Shown here one piece after another: positions 8,142 through 16,849 of a DNA stretch of 64,000 nt. Each line of letters opens with the position of its first letter. Within the stretch, counting starts at the first letter, position 1. Below the pieces are notes generated by a model, which did no database searches, was not told the DNA's origin, and saw only the letters and a list, made by a program, of their open reading frames with translations. Origin of the DNA: Naasia aerilata (lineage in GTDB: Bacteria > Actinomycetota > Actinomycetes > Actinomycetales > Microbacteriaceae); assembly GCF_030296595.1 (NCBI RefSeq), contig NZ_AP027731.1:620001-684000 (forward strand), in the 5' to 3' direction. A program made the translations under genes and the position numbers.

Positions 8142-8579
8142 ATGACCCTGATCTTCATCAGCCTGCCGGTGACCGACCTGGAGCGCTCAAAGGCGTTCTA
8201 CACCGCCATCGGCGGCACCGTGAACCCGGCGTTCACCGACCACAACGCAGCCTGCATGATCCTCGAGGAGGACCACAGCTACTTCATGCTGGTCACCCGG
8301 GAGTTCTTCCAGACGATGTCCGACCTGCCCATCGGAGACCCGGCGGTGAACCCGACCACCTCGGTCTCGCTCTTCTTCGACTCACGCGAGGAGGTCGACG
8401 CCGTCGCCGAGAAGGCCCTCGCCGCGGGCGGAGCTGAGCCGCGGTCGGCGGCCGACTACGGCTTCATGTACCAGCGCGGAATCAACGACCCGGACGGGAA
8501 CCCGCTCGAGTTCGGCTACATGGATCCGGTCGCCGCCGCACAGGGACCCGAGGCCTACGCCGCCCAGCACCAGGGCTAG
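8142..8579 (+). CDS. VOC-family (glyoxalase-like) protein
   Basis: A 145-residue vicinal-oxygen-chelate protein: FISLPVTDLERSKAFYTAIGG at the N-terminus and NDPDGNPLEFGYMDP at the C-terminus are the two typical motifs, the latter carrying the metal-ligand Glu. It resembles lactoylglutathione-lyase-like proteins of unknown substrate. RBS GGAAGAG precedes ATG 8142; a longer in-frame start at 8091 lacks family similarity. The HxlR regulator gene follows after 3 nt, so they form an operon. Confidence 0.88.
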   Translation: MTLIFISLPVTDLERSKAFYTAIGGTVNPAFTDHNAACMILEEDHSYFMLVTREFFQTMSDLPIGDPAVNPTTSVSLFFDSREEVDAVAEKALAAGGAEPRSAADYGFMYQRGINDPDGNPLEFGYMDPVAAAQGPEAYAAQHQG

Positions 8580-8582
8580 TCC

Positions 8583-9223
8583 GTGGCCACGCGCGATTAC
8601 GGGCAGTACAGCGGCGTCACCCGGGCCCTCGAGCTCGTGGGCGAGCGCTGGGCGCTGCTCATCGTGCGCGACCTTCTCGTCGGGCCGCGCCGCTACGGTG
8701 AGCTCGCTGCGGGCCTCCCCCGCATCCCGAGCAACATCCTGGCGGCGCGGCTCAAGGACCTGCAGGCGGCCGGCATCCTGCGCCGCGCGCCCCGGTCGCG
8801 CGTCATCGTCTACGAGCTGACACCCTACGGGCGCGAGCTCGAGCCGGTCGTCCTCGCACTCGGGGCCTGGGGCTACAAGGCGCTGGGCGACCCGCAGGAG
8901 CAGCAGATCATCACGCCCGAGTCGATGACGATGGACCTCAGGAGCGCCTTCCGCGCCGATGTGGCCGCCGGGCTTCCGGCGACCGCATACGCCGCGAGAG
9001 TCGGGCCCGCCGAGCTGCTCATCCGGGTGGACGGTTCGGCACTCGATGTGCGGCCCGGGGACGGGCTCGTCGACCTGGCCTTCGCGACGGGGCCGGACAT
9101 CCGCAGGCTCATCTCCGGCGAGCTCGCGCCCGAGAAGGCGATCGCGACGGGCGTGGTCGAGGTGCTGCGCGGCCGGGGGAGCTCCTCGACCGATTCGCGA
9201 CCACCTTCCACCTGGCCGCCTGA
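8583..9223 (+). CDS. HxlR-family transcriptional regulator (one frame break)
   Basis: A 213-residue (repaired) winged-helix regulator. The HxlR DNA-binding domain occupies about residues 8-100 (ALELVGERWALLIVRDLLVG, RIPSNILAARLKDLQAAGIL), followed by a SCP2-like C-terminal region. As given, the frame shifts near its end: one G is missing in the run 9175-9179. With it the protein ends ELLDRFATTFHLAA at 9223, which removes an overlap with the convergent gene at 9236. The start is GTG 3 nt after the VOC stop. It probably controls the VOC gene or its own operon; the ligand is unknown. Confidence 0.85.
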
Positions 9224-9235
9224 GGCGCGCGGTCC

Positions 9236-9943
9236 TCAGCGCGCCCGGCGGGGCTGCTTGAGGCCGAGCATGTAGGGCAGGCCCTCCCCCACCGCCGCGA
9301 AGGTGCTGCCCAGCCGGCCTCGCCAGGAGCGCACCGGCAGGGGCGGAGGCGCGTCGTCGAGGTCGCCGATGTCGACGAAGTGCGCGCGCACGGAGCCGAT
9401 CCCCTCGAGATCGGCCGTGATCTCCCCGCCCGCAGCGGGCAGGGCCCGCGGATCCGTGCGCGCCAGCTCCTCGGAGAGCAGGACGTACTCGGGCACCGGC
9501 ACGGAGTTCTTCAGCAGCCGATGGACGAGGATCACGTCGATGCCGACGAGCTTGGTGCGCCCGCGGATCGCCTGCCGTGCCACCTCCCCGACATGCGCGA
9601 CGAACTTGAGCTTGAGCGCCCGCGCCTCCCGGCAGCCGCCGCAGGGGCACAGGTTCGCCTCGACGTACTCGCGCTCAAGGTGGAAGGCGCGGTGCATGGC
9701 GACGGCGGCTCCGAGGATGTCGCCGACGGCGGACTCAGGGTCCTGCGGGCGGACCGGCCGCGACAGGAAGGCCGCGTCGCCCTCGATCTCGATGAGCTCG
9801 AAGCCGGGGGCCGCCTCGATCATCCGGTCCAGCATGCGGGCCGTGTTGACCTCCGCATGCGCGAGGCTCATCCGATGCGACCCCATGTACTCGGTGTAGC
9901 CGCCGATATCGGCGATCAGGAGGGCCGCGCGCTCGGTCGTCAT
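9236..9943 (-). CDS. DUF2652 protein, nucleotide-cyclase-like
   Basis: A 235-residue protein of the DUF2652 type. It resembles class III nucleotidyl cyclase homology domains: LLIADIGGYTEYM (residues 8-20) matches the metal-binding ADIxGFT strand, IEIEGDAAFL (51-60) the x-x-GD turn, and KLVGIDVILVHRLL (131-144) the segment that carries transition-state residues. The substrate-determining Lys before GD and the conserved Asn are not present (Ile at the Asn position), while the Arg is kept. A CPCGGC cluster sits at 99-104. It lies 46 nt downstream of a transporter with a cyclic-nucleotide-binding domain, hence a likely functional pair. Catalysis is uncertain. Confidence 0.75.
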   Translation of the reverse strand: MTTERAALLIADIGGYTEYMGSHRMSLAHAEVNTARMLDRMIEAAPGFELIEIEGDAAFLSRPVRPQDPESAVGDILGAAVAMHRAFHLEREYVEANLCPCGGCREARALKLKFVAHVGEVARQAIRGRTKLVGIDVILVHRLLKNSVPVPEYVLLSEELARTDPRALPAAGGEITADLEGIGSVRAHFVDIGDLDDAPPPLPVRSWRGRLGSTFAAVGEGLPYMLGLKQPRRAR

Positions 9944-9989
9944 GGGCCACGATCTCATACCGCGGGCCGCCGGGACAGACCGAGGCTGG

Positions 9990-11678
9990 TCAGGAGGCGG
10001 GCGGCTCGTCCTGCCTCTCCTCGGGCGCGTAGCGGTCGAGCTGGTAGTCGACCGCGGCCGTCGCGGCCTGGGCACTGGGGGCGTAGCCAAGCACGACCGA
10101 GATGAACCGCTCCGACCCCAGCGCGCGCAGGCGGAGGGCGCTGTGCGCGAGGACCGTGGCGGTCCGCCGGCTGCGGCGCAGCAGGGCGACCTCCCCGAAC
10201 CCCTCGCCGCGCCGGAGGGTCGCCACGGTGCGACCGCCGCCGACCACATCCGCCTCGCCCGACTCGATCACGTAGTAGCGGTCCCCGAGGTCGCCCTCCC
10301 GGAACACCTCCTCCCCCGCGGGCACCGTGACGGCCTCGAGCCCCCGGGCGAGCTGCTCGATGGCAGGCAGGGGCAGCGGCGCGAACATGGCCACCTCCTG
10401 CAGCAGCGCCACATCGAGGTCGAGGACGTCGACCGACCGGTCGAGACGCCGCAGCCGCCGCCAGGCGAGGATCGCAAGGATCGGGCACACCAGCCCGATG
10501 GCGAGAAGGGCGAACCGGATGCCGAAGCCCTCGATCAGTGCCGACGCGAGGATCGAGCCGAGCCCGATGGAGACGGCGACGAGGCTCTCCAGGACGCCGA
10601 ACACGCGCGCGAGGACGGCGTCGGGCGCCAACCGGCCGATCAGCGTGAAGCCCGCGACGTCGATGAGGGCGTTGCCGGTGCCCACGAAGGCGAGCAGGAA
10701 GAGGGCGGCACCCTCCTGAGGGAAGACGCCGACGAGGGCGATGGGGAGGCCCCAGAGTGCGACCCCGGCGGCGAACCAGGCTCCCAGCCGCCCGGTCCCC
10801 ACCAGGAAGGACGCGGCGAGGGACCCGATGACCGCGCCGACCCCGACCGCCGCCATCAGCGCGCCGACGCCGGGATCGCCGGTGCCGAGCAGCTCGATCG
10901 CGACGACCACGGAGAAGACGGTCAGGGCGCCGCGGGTGAGCGACTGAGCGGCGGCCAGGCCGAGGATGAGCAGAAGGTCGCGGTTCCCCGCCACCGCGCG
11001 AATGCCCTCGACCGCCTCCCGGAGCAGCGCGGGACGCTGGGGTGCGGCCGGGCGCGGCGGCGCCTCGTAGCGCACCCCGACCAGGAGGAGGGCGGCGCCG
11101 AATGACGCCGCCGCGGCGACCGCGAACACGATCGAGACGTCGGTGAAGGCCAGCAGGACCGCGGCCAGGAGCGGGCCTGCCAGCGTGGCGATCGAGTCGA
11201 GGAGGCCGCGGACCACGTTGGCGCTCGCCAGCTCGTGGCCGGTGCGGCACAGCGTCGGGAGCAGCGCGGAGTGCGCGGGCCGGAACAGGGTCGCGGCGAT
11301 CGTGGACAGCACGGCGAGGGCGTAGACGAGGAGCAGCGGGCCGGCCACCGCCACCGTCGCAGCCGCAACCGCCGTCGCGACTCCTCGGACGGCCGACACG
11401 ACGACGAGGACCCGTTCGCGCCGGCCTCGGTCGGCGTACGGGGAGAGCAGCGGGGCGAGGAGCGCGGAGGGGACCATCCGCAGGAGCCCCACCAGGCCGA
11501 GGGCGAGCGCGCCCCCGTCCTTGTACGCGACGATGCCGAGCGCGACGGTGAACGCCCATTCGGCGGTCCAGGCGGCCAGGAAGCTCAGCTGTGCGCGCCG
11601 GAGGTTCGGGTTGCGCCAGTTGCTCGTGAAGGCCGCGGCCGCCTCGGCGAGCCGGCGTCGACCCGCGGCAGCGCCCAT
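9990..11678 (-). CDS. MFS transporter fused to a cyclic-nucleotide-binding domain
   Basis: A 562-residue fusion. Residues about 25-425 form a 12-helix major-facilitator permease; residues about 445-550 form a Crp/Fnr-type cNMP-binding domain with FREGDLGDRYYVIESGEADV and the phosphate-binding cassette GFGEVALLRRSRRTATV, which keeps the Glu and Arg needed to hold cAMP or cGMP. Transport should therefore be gated by a cyclic nucleotide; the transported solute is unknown. ATG 11678 follows TATATT-N6, a leaderless start, and matches the family N-terminus (FTSNWRNPNLRRAQ). The DUF2652 cyclase-like gene follows in the same orientation. Confidence 0.88.
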   Translation of the reverse strand: MGAAAGRRRLAEAAAAFTSNWRNPNLRRAQLSFLAAWTAEWAFTVALGIVAYKDGGALALGLVGLLRMVPSALLAPLLSPYADRGRRERVLVVVSAVRGVATAVAAATVAVAGPLLLVYALAVLSTIAATLFRPAHSALLPTLCRTGHELASANVVRGLLDSIATLAGPLLAAVLLAFTDVSIVFAVAAAASFGAALLLVGVRYEAPPRPAAPQRPALLREAVEGIRAVAGNRDLLLILGLAAAQSLTRGALTVFSVVVAIELLGTGDPGVGALMAAVGVGAVIGSLAASFLVGTGRLGAWFAAGVALWGLPIALVGVFPQEGAALFLLAFVGTGNALIDVAGFTLIGRLAPDAVLARVFGVLESLVAVSIGLGSILASALIEGFGIRFALLAIGLVCPILAILAWRRLRRLDRSVDVLDLDVALLQEVAMFAPLPLPAIEQLARGLEAVTVPAGEEVFREGDLGDRYYVIESGEADVVGGGRTVATLRRGEGFGEVALLRRSRRTATVLAHSALRLRALGSERFISVVLGYAPSAQAATAAVDYQLDRYAPEERQDEPPAS

Positions 11679-11684
11679 GCCGCG

Positions 11685-11690
11685 AATATA
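11685..11690 (-). promoter_or_regulatory. Leaderless -10 box for the MFS-cNMP gene
   Basis: TATATT-N6-ATG, the closest match to the bacterial consensus among the leaderless starts in this window. Confidence 0.5.
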
Positions 11691-11795
11691 GGGTCCCCCG
11701 GCGATCCGGGCCAGAGTGGAGTTCCGCGGACGCCCGAGCGTTCCGTGCCGCTCCCGCCGCCCGCGGCGGTCCACCTCCAGGAGCAGACCACGCCC

Positions 11796-12247
11796 ATGAC
11801 CGACACCCCCTTCCTCTCGCCGACCAGCTGCGCTTCCTCCTCGGCCACCGCACCGGGCCGAACTCCATGCACGAGACGCGGTGGGCACCCGGCGGAATCG
11901 CGACCGAGACGAGCGATGCGACTCTCGGCCTGGACGGCCTCATCGTCGTCCAGGCCCAGACCCAGGAGAGGAACGGCGGCGTCGCGTTCGCCGCCCACAA
12001 CGTCTTCACGACCGACCCGGCGACGGGCGAGATCGTGCTCTACTCCTTCGACAGCGCCGGCTTCCTGCCGGATCCGCCAGCCCGCGGGACCTGGCGCGAT
12101 GGGGAGCTGGTGCTCGTCCGGACCACCGACCGAGGCCAGAGCCGCACGATCTACCGCCCCCGCGGGGACGGCTGCTCCTGGTCGAAGGCGTTCCGGCCGT
12201 CCGACGGCGACGAGTGGCAGCTGATGCTCGAGGGAGAGCTGGACTAG
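11796..12247 (+). CDS. DUF1579-like / heme-binding-like domain protein (one frame break)
   Basis: Repaired length is 150 residues. The N-terminus MTDTPLPLADQLRFLLGHRTGPNSMHETRW is recovered by adding one C to the run 11806-11810; the part from MHETRW (11867) onward is intact in the sequence as given. The product is a small beta-rich protein with alternating strands (GLDGLIVVQAQTQE, TGEIVLYSFDSAGF), resembling the DUF1579/FABP-like barrel family. An AGGAG lies 12 nt before the ATG. No catalytic motif is visible. Confidence 0.65.
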
Positions 12248-12254
12248 GCCGGGC

Positions 12255-12608
12255 TCACTCCGGCTGCCAGAGCTCGATCCGGTTGCCCTCCGGGTCGGTG
12301 ACCCAGCCGAAGCGTCCGACACCCTCCATGTCCTGGGTCTCCTCCGACACGTTCGCGCCCGCGCCGCGGAGCTGGGCGAGCATCGCGTCGAGGTCGGCGA
12401 CGCGGAAGTTGAGCATCGTCTGCTGCGTGCGCACGCCGAGGTAGTCGCTGTCCGATTCGAAGGCGGCGAAGACCGTGGGACCGGCGGATTGGCTCCACTG
12501 CCCGTACTCATCCATGTCCAGGCCCAGGCTGTCGCGGTACCAGGCGATCAGCGCGCCAGGGTCCACCGCCCGGAGGAAGTACCCGCCGATGCCCTGCACT
12601 CGTTCCAT
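12255..12608 (-). CDS. VOC-family (glyoxalase-like) protein
   Basis: A 117-residue single-domain VOC protein with GGYFLRAVDPGALIAWYRDSLGL at the N-terminus and VTDPEGNRIELWQPE at the C-terminus, whose Glu is the usual metal ligand. It is convergent with the DUF1579-like gene (7 nt apart). Substrate unknown. Confidence 0.88.
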   Translation of the reverse strand: MERVQGIGGYFLRAVDPGALIAWYRDSLGLDMDEYGQWSQSAGPTVFAAFESDSDYLGVRTQQTMLNFRVADLDAMLAQLRGAGANVSEETQDMEGVGRFGWVTDPEGNRIELWQPE

Positions 12609-12720
12609 GCACTCAATGTGGCACGCGACGCGCCGGCGCGCGCCACCATGGGGGCTGCCGATTCATGATCCGAAGCTGCTCGCACGCGGCGAGCGCGTGC
12701 TGGGTTCGCAGTTCCGGGCG

Positions 12721-13215
12721 ATGAGCGAGCGGGTGCGCACCGTCACCGCGCTGACTTCACGGCTGAACCTCCTGCCCTTCGAGGACGAGGAGGGCAAGGC
12801 GGCCTTGCTGGAGCAGATCCTCGGCCGTCCGCTTCCCGCGACGACGACCGTCTACCCGCCGTTCTTCACCGACCACGGCCTGCGGCTGGAGCTGGGCGAG
12901 CGGGTGTTCATCAACCAGGGCTGCACCTTCCTCGACTTCGCCAGCATCCGCCTCGGCGACGGCGTGATGGTGGGCCCGAAGGCGACCTTCCTCACGATGG
13001 GCCACCCAGTAGATCCAGAGGAGCGGCGCCAGTACCTGACGGGTGCGCCCATCGAGGTCGCCGACAACGTGTGGATCGGCGCGGGCGCCATGATCCTTCC
13101 CGGCGTGCACATCGGACGGGATGCCGTGGTCGCCGCCGGGGCGATCGTGGTCGACGACGTGCCGGCCGCCGCGCTGGTCGCCGGTCCGCGGGGAACGGTG
13201 CGGCGGCGCTGGTGA
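12721..13215 (+). CDS. Sugar O-acetyltransferase (left-handed beta-helix, MaaT/LacA-like)
   Basis: A hexapeptide-repeat acetyltransferase: LELGERVFINQGCTFLDFASIRLGDGVMVGPKATFLT is the beta-helix with the typical maltose/galactoside acetyltransferase pattern, and TMGHPVDPEERR contains the catalytic His. VWIGAGAMILPGVHIG ends the helix. The start is uncertain: ATG 12721 is chosen, but the frame is open upstream and HDPKLLARGERVLGSQFRAM looks like family N-terminus, so translation may begin further upstream or a base may be missing near 12650-12685. Confidence 0.8.
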   Translation: MSERVRTVTALTSRLNLLPFEDEEGKAALLEQILGRPLPATTTVYPPFFTDHGLRLELGERVFINQGCTFLDFASIRLGDGVMVGPKATFLTMGHPVDPEERRQYLTGAPIEVADNVWIGAGAMILPGVHIGRDAVVAAGAIVVDDVPAAALVAGPRGTVRRRW

Positions 13216-13231
13216 CGAAGGGAGCGGACCC

Positions 13232-14056
13232 TCAGTCCCTGTTCTGCCACGCGAGCGTGCAGGCGACGCCCCGATGGTCCGACGGGTGGAGGCCTTCCAC
13301 CGGGTCTCCCACGAGCGCCGGATCCGTCACCGTCACGCGCTGACCGGGTCGCCCCAGCCGATAGAGCACGTGGTCGATCCGCCGGTCGATCAGCTCCTCC
13401 GCCTCGAGCGGGGCCTGGGGGTGGTCGGAGGGCAGGGACACCGCGTTCGGGTCGCCGCCGCCTGCGGTCCAGGCGTCGGTGAGGACGTCACGCAGAGGGC
13501 GGAGGATGGCACTGTCGGGCGCGGCGTTGAGGTCGCCCAACACGATCACGGGAGCGGACCCGTCGAGAGCGGGGGACGTCGCGAGGTCGGCGACCAGTCG
13601 CGACTGGGCGATCCGGTCGTCGTTGAACGCCGGCTCCCACTCCAGGCAGGTGACGATCACGTTGAGTGGTCCGTCGGGATGCGCGATCTCGGCGACCAGC
13701 GACACCGGCGCCTCGGGACGGTGCCGCGCGGGAAGCGGAACGACGCGGGTCGACGTGATGGGCCAGCGGCTGAGGAGCCCCAGGCCCAGGTCCACCTCGG
13801 CCTGCTCGGGGTGCTCCGGCACGTCGGGCAGCGGCGGCAGCGACTGGGCGGCGAAGACGCCGGCGAAGCCGAGCGCGGCCGCGAACTCCGACGCCTGGCT
13901 GCCGTGCGCCCTCGACCAGCTCTCTTCGAGAGCGACGATGTCGGCGCCGCTCTCCCGGATCGCCTCGAGCAGCAGCGGCTGGCGCTCGCGCCACTGCGGG
14001 CCGAACTGCCACCACACGTTCCAGGTCAGCACCCGGACGACCGTCGTCACCGCCAC
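13232..14056 (-). CDS. Endonuclease/exonuclease/phosphatase family protein
   Basis: A 274-residue EEP-fold metal-dependent hydrolase. The motifs are in order: LTWNVWWQ (N), DIVALEES (catalytic Glu), VIVLGDLNAAPDS (DxN) and LHPSDHRGV (SDH). It may act on nucleic acid, phosphoinositide-like or other phosphodiester substrates; there is no signal peptide. GTG 14056 is preceded by CGGAGG at 6 nt. It is convergent with the acetyltransferase gene. Confidence 0.85.
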   Translation of the reverse strand: MAVTTVVRVLTWNVWWQFGPQWRERQPLLLEAIRESGADIVALEESWSRAHGSQASEFAAALGFAGVFAAQSLPPLPDVPEHPEQAEVDLGLGLLSRWPITSTRVVPLPARHRPEAPVSLVAEIAHPDGPLNVIVTCLEWEPAFNDDRIAQSRLVADLATSPALDGSAPVIVLGDLNAAPDSAILRPLRDVLTDAWTAGGGDPNAVSLPSDHPQAPLEAEELIDRRIDHVLYRLGRPGQRVTVTDPALVGDPVEGLHPSDHRGVACTLAWQNRD

Positions 14057-14116
14057 TCGTCGCCTCCGCTCCGGCTCCCACGGTAGCGGCGGGGGCCTTC
14101 ACGATGCCCGCGTGGT

Positions 14117-14122
14117 TAGGAT
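14117..14122 (+). promoter_or_regulatory. Leaderless -10 box for DUF2510 membrane protein
   Basis: TAGGAT-N6-GTG. Confidence 0.4.
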
Positions 14123-14128
14123 CGCGGC

Positions 14129-14797
14129 GTGAGCACGCCCGACTCCCCTCCTGCCGGCTGGTACGCCGACCCCGAGAACCCCCGACAGCTCCGCTGGTGG
14201 GACGGCAGGGTGTGGACCGAGCACCTCTCGGCGATCCAGGCGCCGGGCGCAGCGGCCACCACCTCGGCAGCCTCCACGACCTCGGCCACAACGGGAACAC
14301 CGGATGCCGGCGCCGCGCAGCAGCTGTCGGCGCCAGCGGGCACGGACTGGAAGACGCCGTGGATCTGGCTGGTGCTGTTCCTTCCGCTCGTGGGCCTGCT
14401 GCCCGTGCTCTTCGTCCCATGGGCGGACGTCGTCCGGATCGATCCCGCCACCGGCCAGCCGGATCCGGACGCGGCGCTCCGGCTCCTGACGTCTCCCGCA
14501 TTCCTGCTGTCGACGTTCCTGCCCTTCCTCCTCTACGCGCTGAGCGTGCTCTTCTCCTACCTCGACTGGCGCGAGCTCAGCCGACGCCGCATTGCCGCCC
14601 CCTTCCACTGGGCGTGGGCCTTCCTCGGCAACTCCGTCTACCCGATCGGTCGCGGGGTCGTGGTGCAGCGCCGGACGGGGCGCGGCGCGATCGTGACCTG
14701 GCTCGCCATCGCCCTGATCGTGCTCAGCATCCTGATCGGCACCGGCCTGGCCGTCTGGATCTCGGTCACCGCGCTCAGTCAGGTGCCCTTCTCCTAG
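14129..14797 (+). CDS. DUF2510-domain membrane protein
   Basis: A 222-residue protein. Residues 5-35 are the DUF2510 motif (PAGWYADPENPRQLRWWDGRVWTEHL), which is thought to sit on the cytoplasmic face. After an Ala/Thr-rich linker come about four hydrophobic segments (IWLVLFLPLVGLLPVLFV, FLLSTFLPFLLYALSVLFS, FLGNSVYPIGRGVVV, IVTWLAIALIVLSILIGTGLAV). Function is unknown; such proteins are frequent in Actinobacteria. The start is GTG with a leaderless -10 box. Confidence 0.82.
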   Translation: MSTPDSPPAGWYADPENPRQLRWWDGRVWTEHLSAIQAPGAAATTSAASTTSATTGTPDAGAAQQLSAPAGTDWKTPWIWLVLFLPLVGLLPVLFVPWADVVRIDPATGQPDPDAALRLLTSPAFLLSTFLPFLLYALSVLFSYLDWRELSRRRIAAPFHWAWAFLGNSVYPIGRGVVVQRRTGRGAIVTWLAIALIVLSILIGTGLAVWISVTALSQVPFS

Positions 14798-14871
14798 CAG
14801 CGACGGCACAGCACCTCCCGGGCGCGGCCGCAACCCGGAGCCCCGAGGTTGTGACGGCCATGCCCGGTCCG

Positions 14872-14877
14872 TAGGTT
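14872..14877 (+). promoter_or_regulatory. Leaderless -10 box for DUF2945 protein
   Basis: TAGGTT-N6-ATG. Confidence 0.4.
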
Positions 14878-14883
14878 CCCCTC

Positions 14884-15090
14884 ATGACGGAGTTCAAGAA
14901 GGGCGACCACGTCTCCTGGAAGTCGCATGGCGGCACCGCGGAGGGCAAGGTCGAGGAGAAGATCACCGAGGACACCAAGGCCGCCGGCCGGCAGGTGCGC
15001 GCGTCCGAGGACGACCCCCAGTACCTCGTGAAGAGCGAGAAGAGCGGCGGCGAGGCGGTCCACAAGCCCGACGCGCTCACCAAGGACTGA
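14884..15090 (+). CDS. DUF2945 (hypervirulence-associated TUDOR-like) protein
   Basis: A 68-residue basic protein with FKKGDHVSWKSHGGTAEGKVEEKI at the N-terminus and PQYLVKSEKSGGEAVHKPDAL at the C-terminus, the hallmarks of DUF2945. It is a small SH3/Tudor-like beta barrel; the role in bacteria is unknown. Confidence 0.88.
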   Translation: MTEFKKGDHVSWKSHGGTAEGKVEEKITEDTKAAGRQVRASEDDPQYLVKSEKSGGEAVHKPDALTKD

Positions 15091-15204
15091 CGCGCTCGCG
15101 CCTCCCCTGCCGATTGCCGTGGGCGGCCCTCCCGCGCCAGACTGTGGCTCGGTGGCCCGCGACCACGACCGACCGTCGTCGCCCGGCTGAGAAGGAGGAC
15201 GGCG

Positions 15205-15954
15205 GTGGGCGGCACACTCGACGGGCGGCGCGCACTCGTGACCGGCGGCGCGAGCGGGATCGGCGCGGCCTGCGTCCGCGCTCTCGCCGCGGCCGGGGCC
15301 ACCGTGACGGTGGCCGATGTCGACGGGAAGGGGGCCGAGCGCATCGCCGCAGAGGTCGGCGGAACCGGCTGGCAGGTGGACCTCGCGGACGTCGAGGCTC
15401 TCGGCGAGCTGACCCTCGACACCGACATCCTCGTCAACAACGCCGGCATCCAGACGGTGCGGCCGATCGAGGAGTTCGACCCCGCCAGGTGGCGGTTCAT
15501 GCTCGACCTGATGCTCGTCGCACCGTTCCTCCTCGTCCGGGCCGCACTGCCGGGCATGTACGACCGCGGCTTCGGCCGCATCGTCAACGTCAGCTCGGTG
15601 CACGGTCTCCGCGCGAGCCCCTACAAGTCCGCCTACGTCGCCGCCAAGCACGGGCTCGAGGGACTCTCCAAGACCACGGCGCTCGAAGGCGGGCCGCACG
15701 GGGTCACGAGCAACTGCGTCAACCCGAGCTACGTGCGCACCCCGCTGGTCGAGAAGCAGATCGCGGATCAGGCCCGCGCCCACGGCATCGCCGAGGACGA
15801 GGTCGTCGAGAAGATCATGCTGACCGAGTCGGCGATCAAGCGCCTGGTCGAACCCGAGGAGGTGGCCGACCTCGTCCTCTGGCTCGTCGGCGACACGGCG
15901 GGCATGGTGACGGGCGCCTCCTACACGATGGACGGCGGGTGGTCGGCACGGTGA
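15205..15954 (+). CDS. 3-hydroxybutyrate dehydrogenase (SDR family)
   Basis: A 249-residue short-chain dehydrogenase of the 3-hydroxybutyrate dehydrogenase type, expected to oxidise 3-hydroxybutyrate to acetoacetate with NAD+. It has the Rossmann motif TGGASGIG, NNAGIQ, the catalytic Ser (VSSVHGL) and YVAAKHG (Tyr/Lys), and the LVEKQI region characteristic of this subgroup. AAGGAGG precedes the GTG start. The stop overlaps the GTG of the first alpha/beta hydrolase (GTGA), so the three genes to 17908 form an operon. Confidence 0.88.
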   Translation: MGGTLDGRRALVTGGASGIGAACVRALAAAGATVTVADVDGKGAERIAAEVGGTGWQVDLADVEALGELTLDTDILVNNAGIQTVRPIEEFDPARWRFMLDLMLVAPFLLVRAALPGMYDRGFGRIVNVSSVHGLRASPYKSAYVAAKHGLEGLSKTTALEGGPHGVTSNCVNPSYVRTPLVEKQIADQARAHGIAEDEVVEKIMLTESAIKRLVEPEEVADLVLWLVGDTAGMVTGASYTMDGGWSAR

Positions 15955-16835
15955 GCACTCTCACCGACGTCGATGTCCCGGTGCAGGGCGGCGCTCTCCG
16001 AGTGGCCGTGTGGGAGCCGGAGGGAACGGCCACGGCGACCGTGCTCGCCATCCACGGGATCACCGCGACGAGTCGCGCGTGGGCGGACCTCGCCGAGGCG
16101 CTGCCCGACGTCCGGATCGTGGCCCCCGACCTCCGCGGGCGAGGACGCAGCAACACGCTGCCTCCGCCGTACGGGCTCGTTCAGCACGCCGGGGATCTCG
16201 TCCGGGTGCTGGACGCCCTCCATCTGCCGGCGGTGCCGGTGGTGGCGCACTCGATGGGCGCGTTCGTCGCGGTCCTGCTGGCCCACGCCGCACCGGACCG
16301 GGTCGAGAGCCTGCTGCTCGTCGACGGCGGGTTCCCCCTCATCCTCCCCGAAGGTGTCTCGATGGAGGACGGTCCGGCGAAGCTCCTCGGCCCCGCCTTC
16401 GACCGGCTGGGAAGGATCTTCCCCAGCCGGGAGAGCTACCGCGAGTTCTGGCAGGGTCACCCCGCGTTCCCCCATCCACTCGGCCGCAACGTCGAGGCCT
16501 ACGTCGACTACGACCTCGACCCGGTGCCCGGCGGCTTCTCCCCGTCCGCGAACGCGGACGCCGTCGGCACAGACGCCCTGCAGCAGTTCGGCGACGAGCG
16601 CTACCTCGCTGCCCTGCGCGGCCTGCGGATGCCCGTGACCGTCCTCCGCGCGCCTCGCGGGCTGCTCGACCAGCCCGGCGGGCTCTACGCGGCGGGCCGG
16701 TTGAACGGCTTCGTGGATCTCGTCCCCTCCCTCCGCCTCATCGAGGTGCCGGACGTCAACCACTACACGATCGTGATGTCGGCGGCGGGAGCCCGTGACA
16801 TCGCCGCTGCGCTGACCGCGCAGTCCCCCCACTGA
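15951..16835 (+). CDS. Alpha/beta hydrolase
   Basis: A 294-residue alpha/beta-hydrolase-fold protein: oxyanion region AIHGITATSRAW, DLRGRGRS, nucleophile elbow VAHSMGAFV (Ser), and a final VPDVNHYTIV providing the His. It could act as an esterase in the 3-hydroxybutyrate operon, for example on hydroxy-acid esters, but no substrate is shown. The start overlaps the upstream stop. Confidence 0.85.
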   Translation: MSTLTDVDVPVQGGALRVAVWEPEGTATATVLAIHGITATSRAWADLAEALPDVRIVAPDLRGRGRSNTLPPPYGLVQHAGDLVRVLDALHLPAVPVVAHSMGAFVAVLLAHAAPDRVESLLLVDGGFPLILPEGVSMEDGPAKLLGPAFDRLGRIFPSRESYREFWQGHPAFPHPLGRNVEAYVDYDLDPVPGGFSPSANADAVGTDALQQFGDERYLAALRGLRMPVTVLRAPRGLLDQPGGLYAAGRLNGFVDLVPSLRLIEVPDVNHYTIVMSAAGARDIAAALTAQSPH

Positions 16836-16849
16836 CGAAGGAGTCGCCG

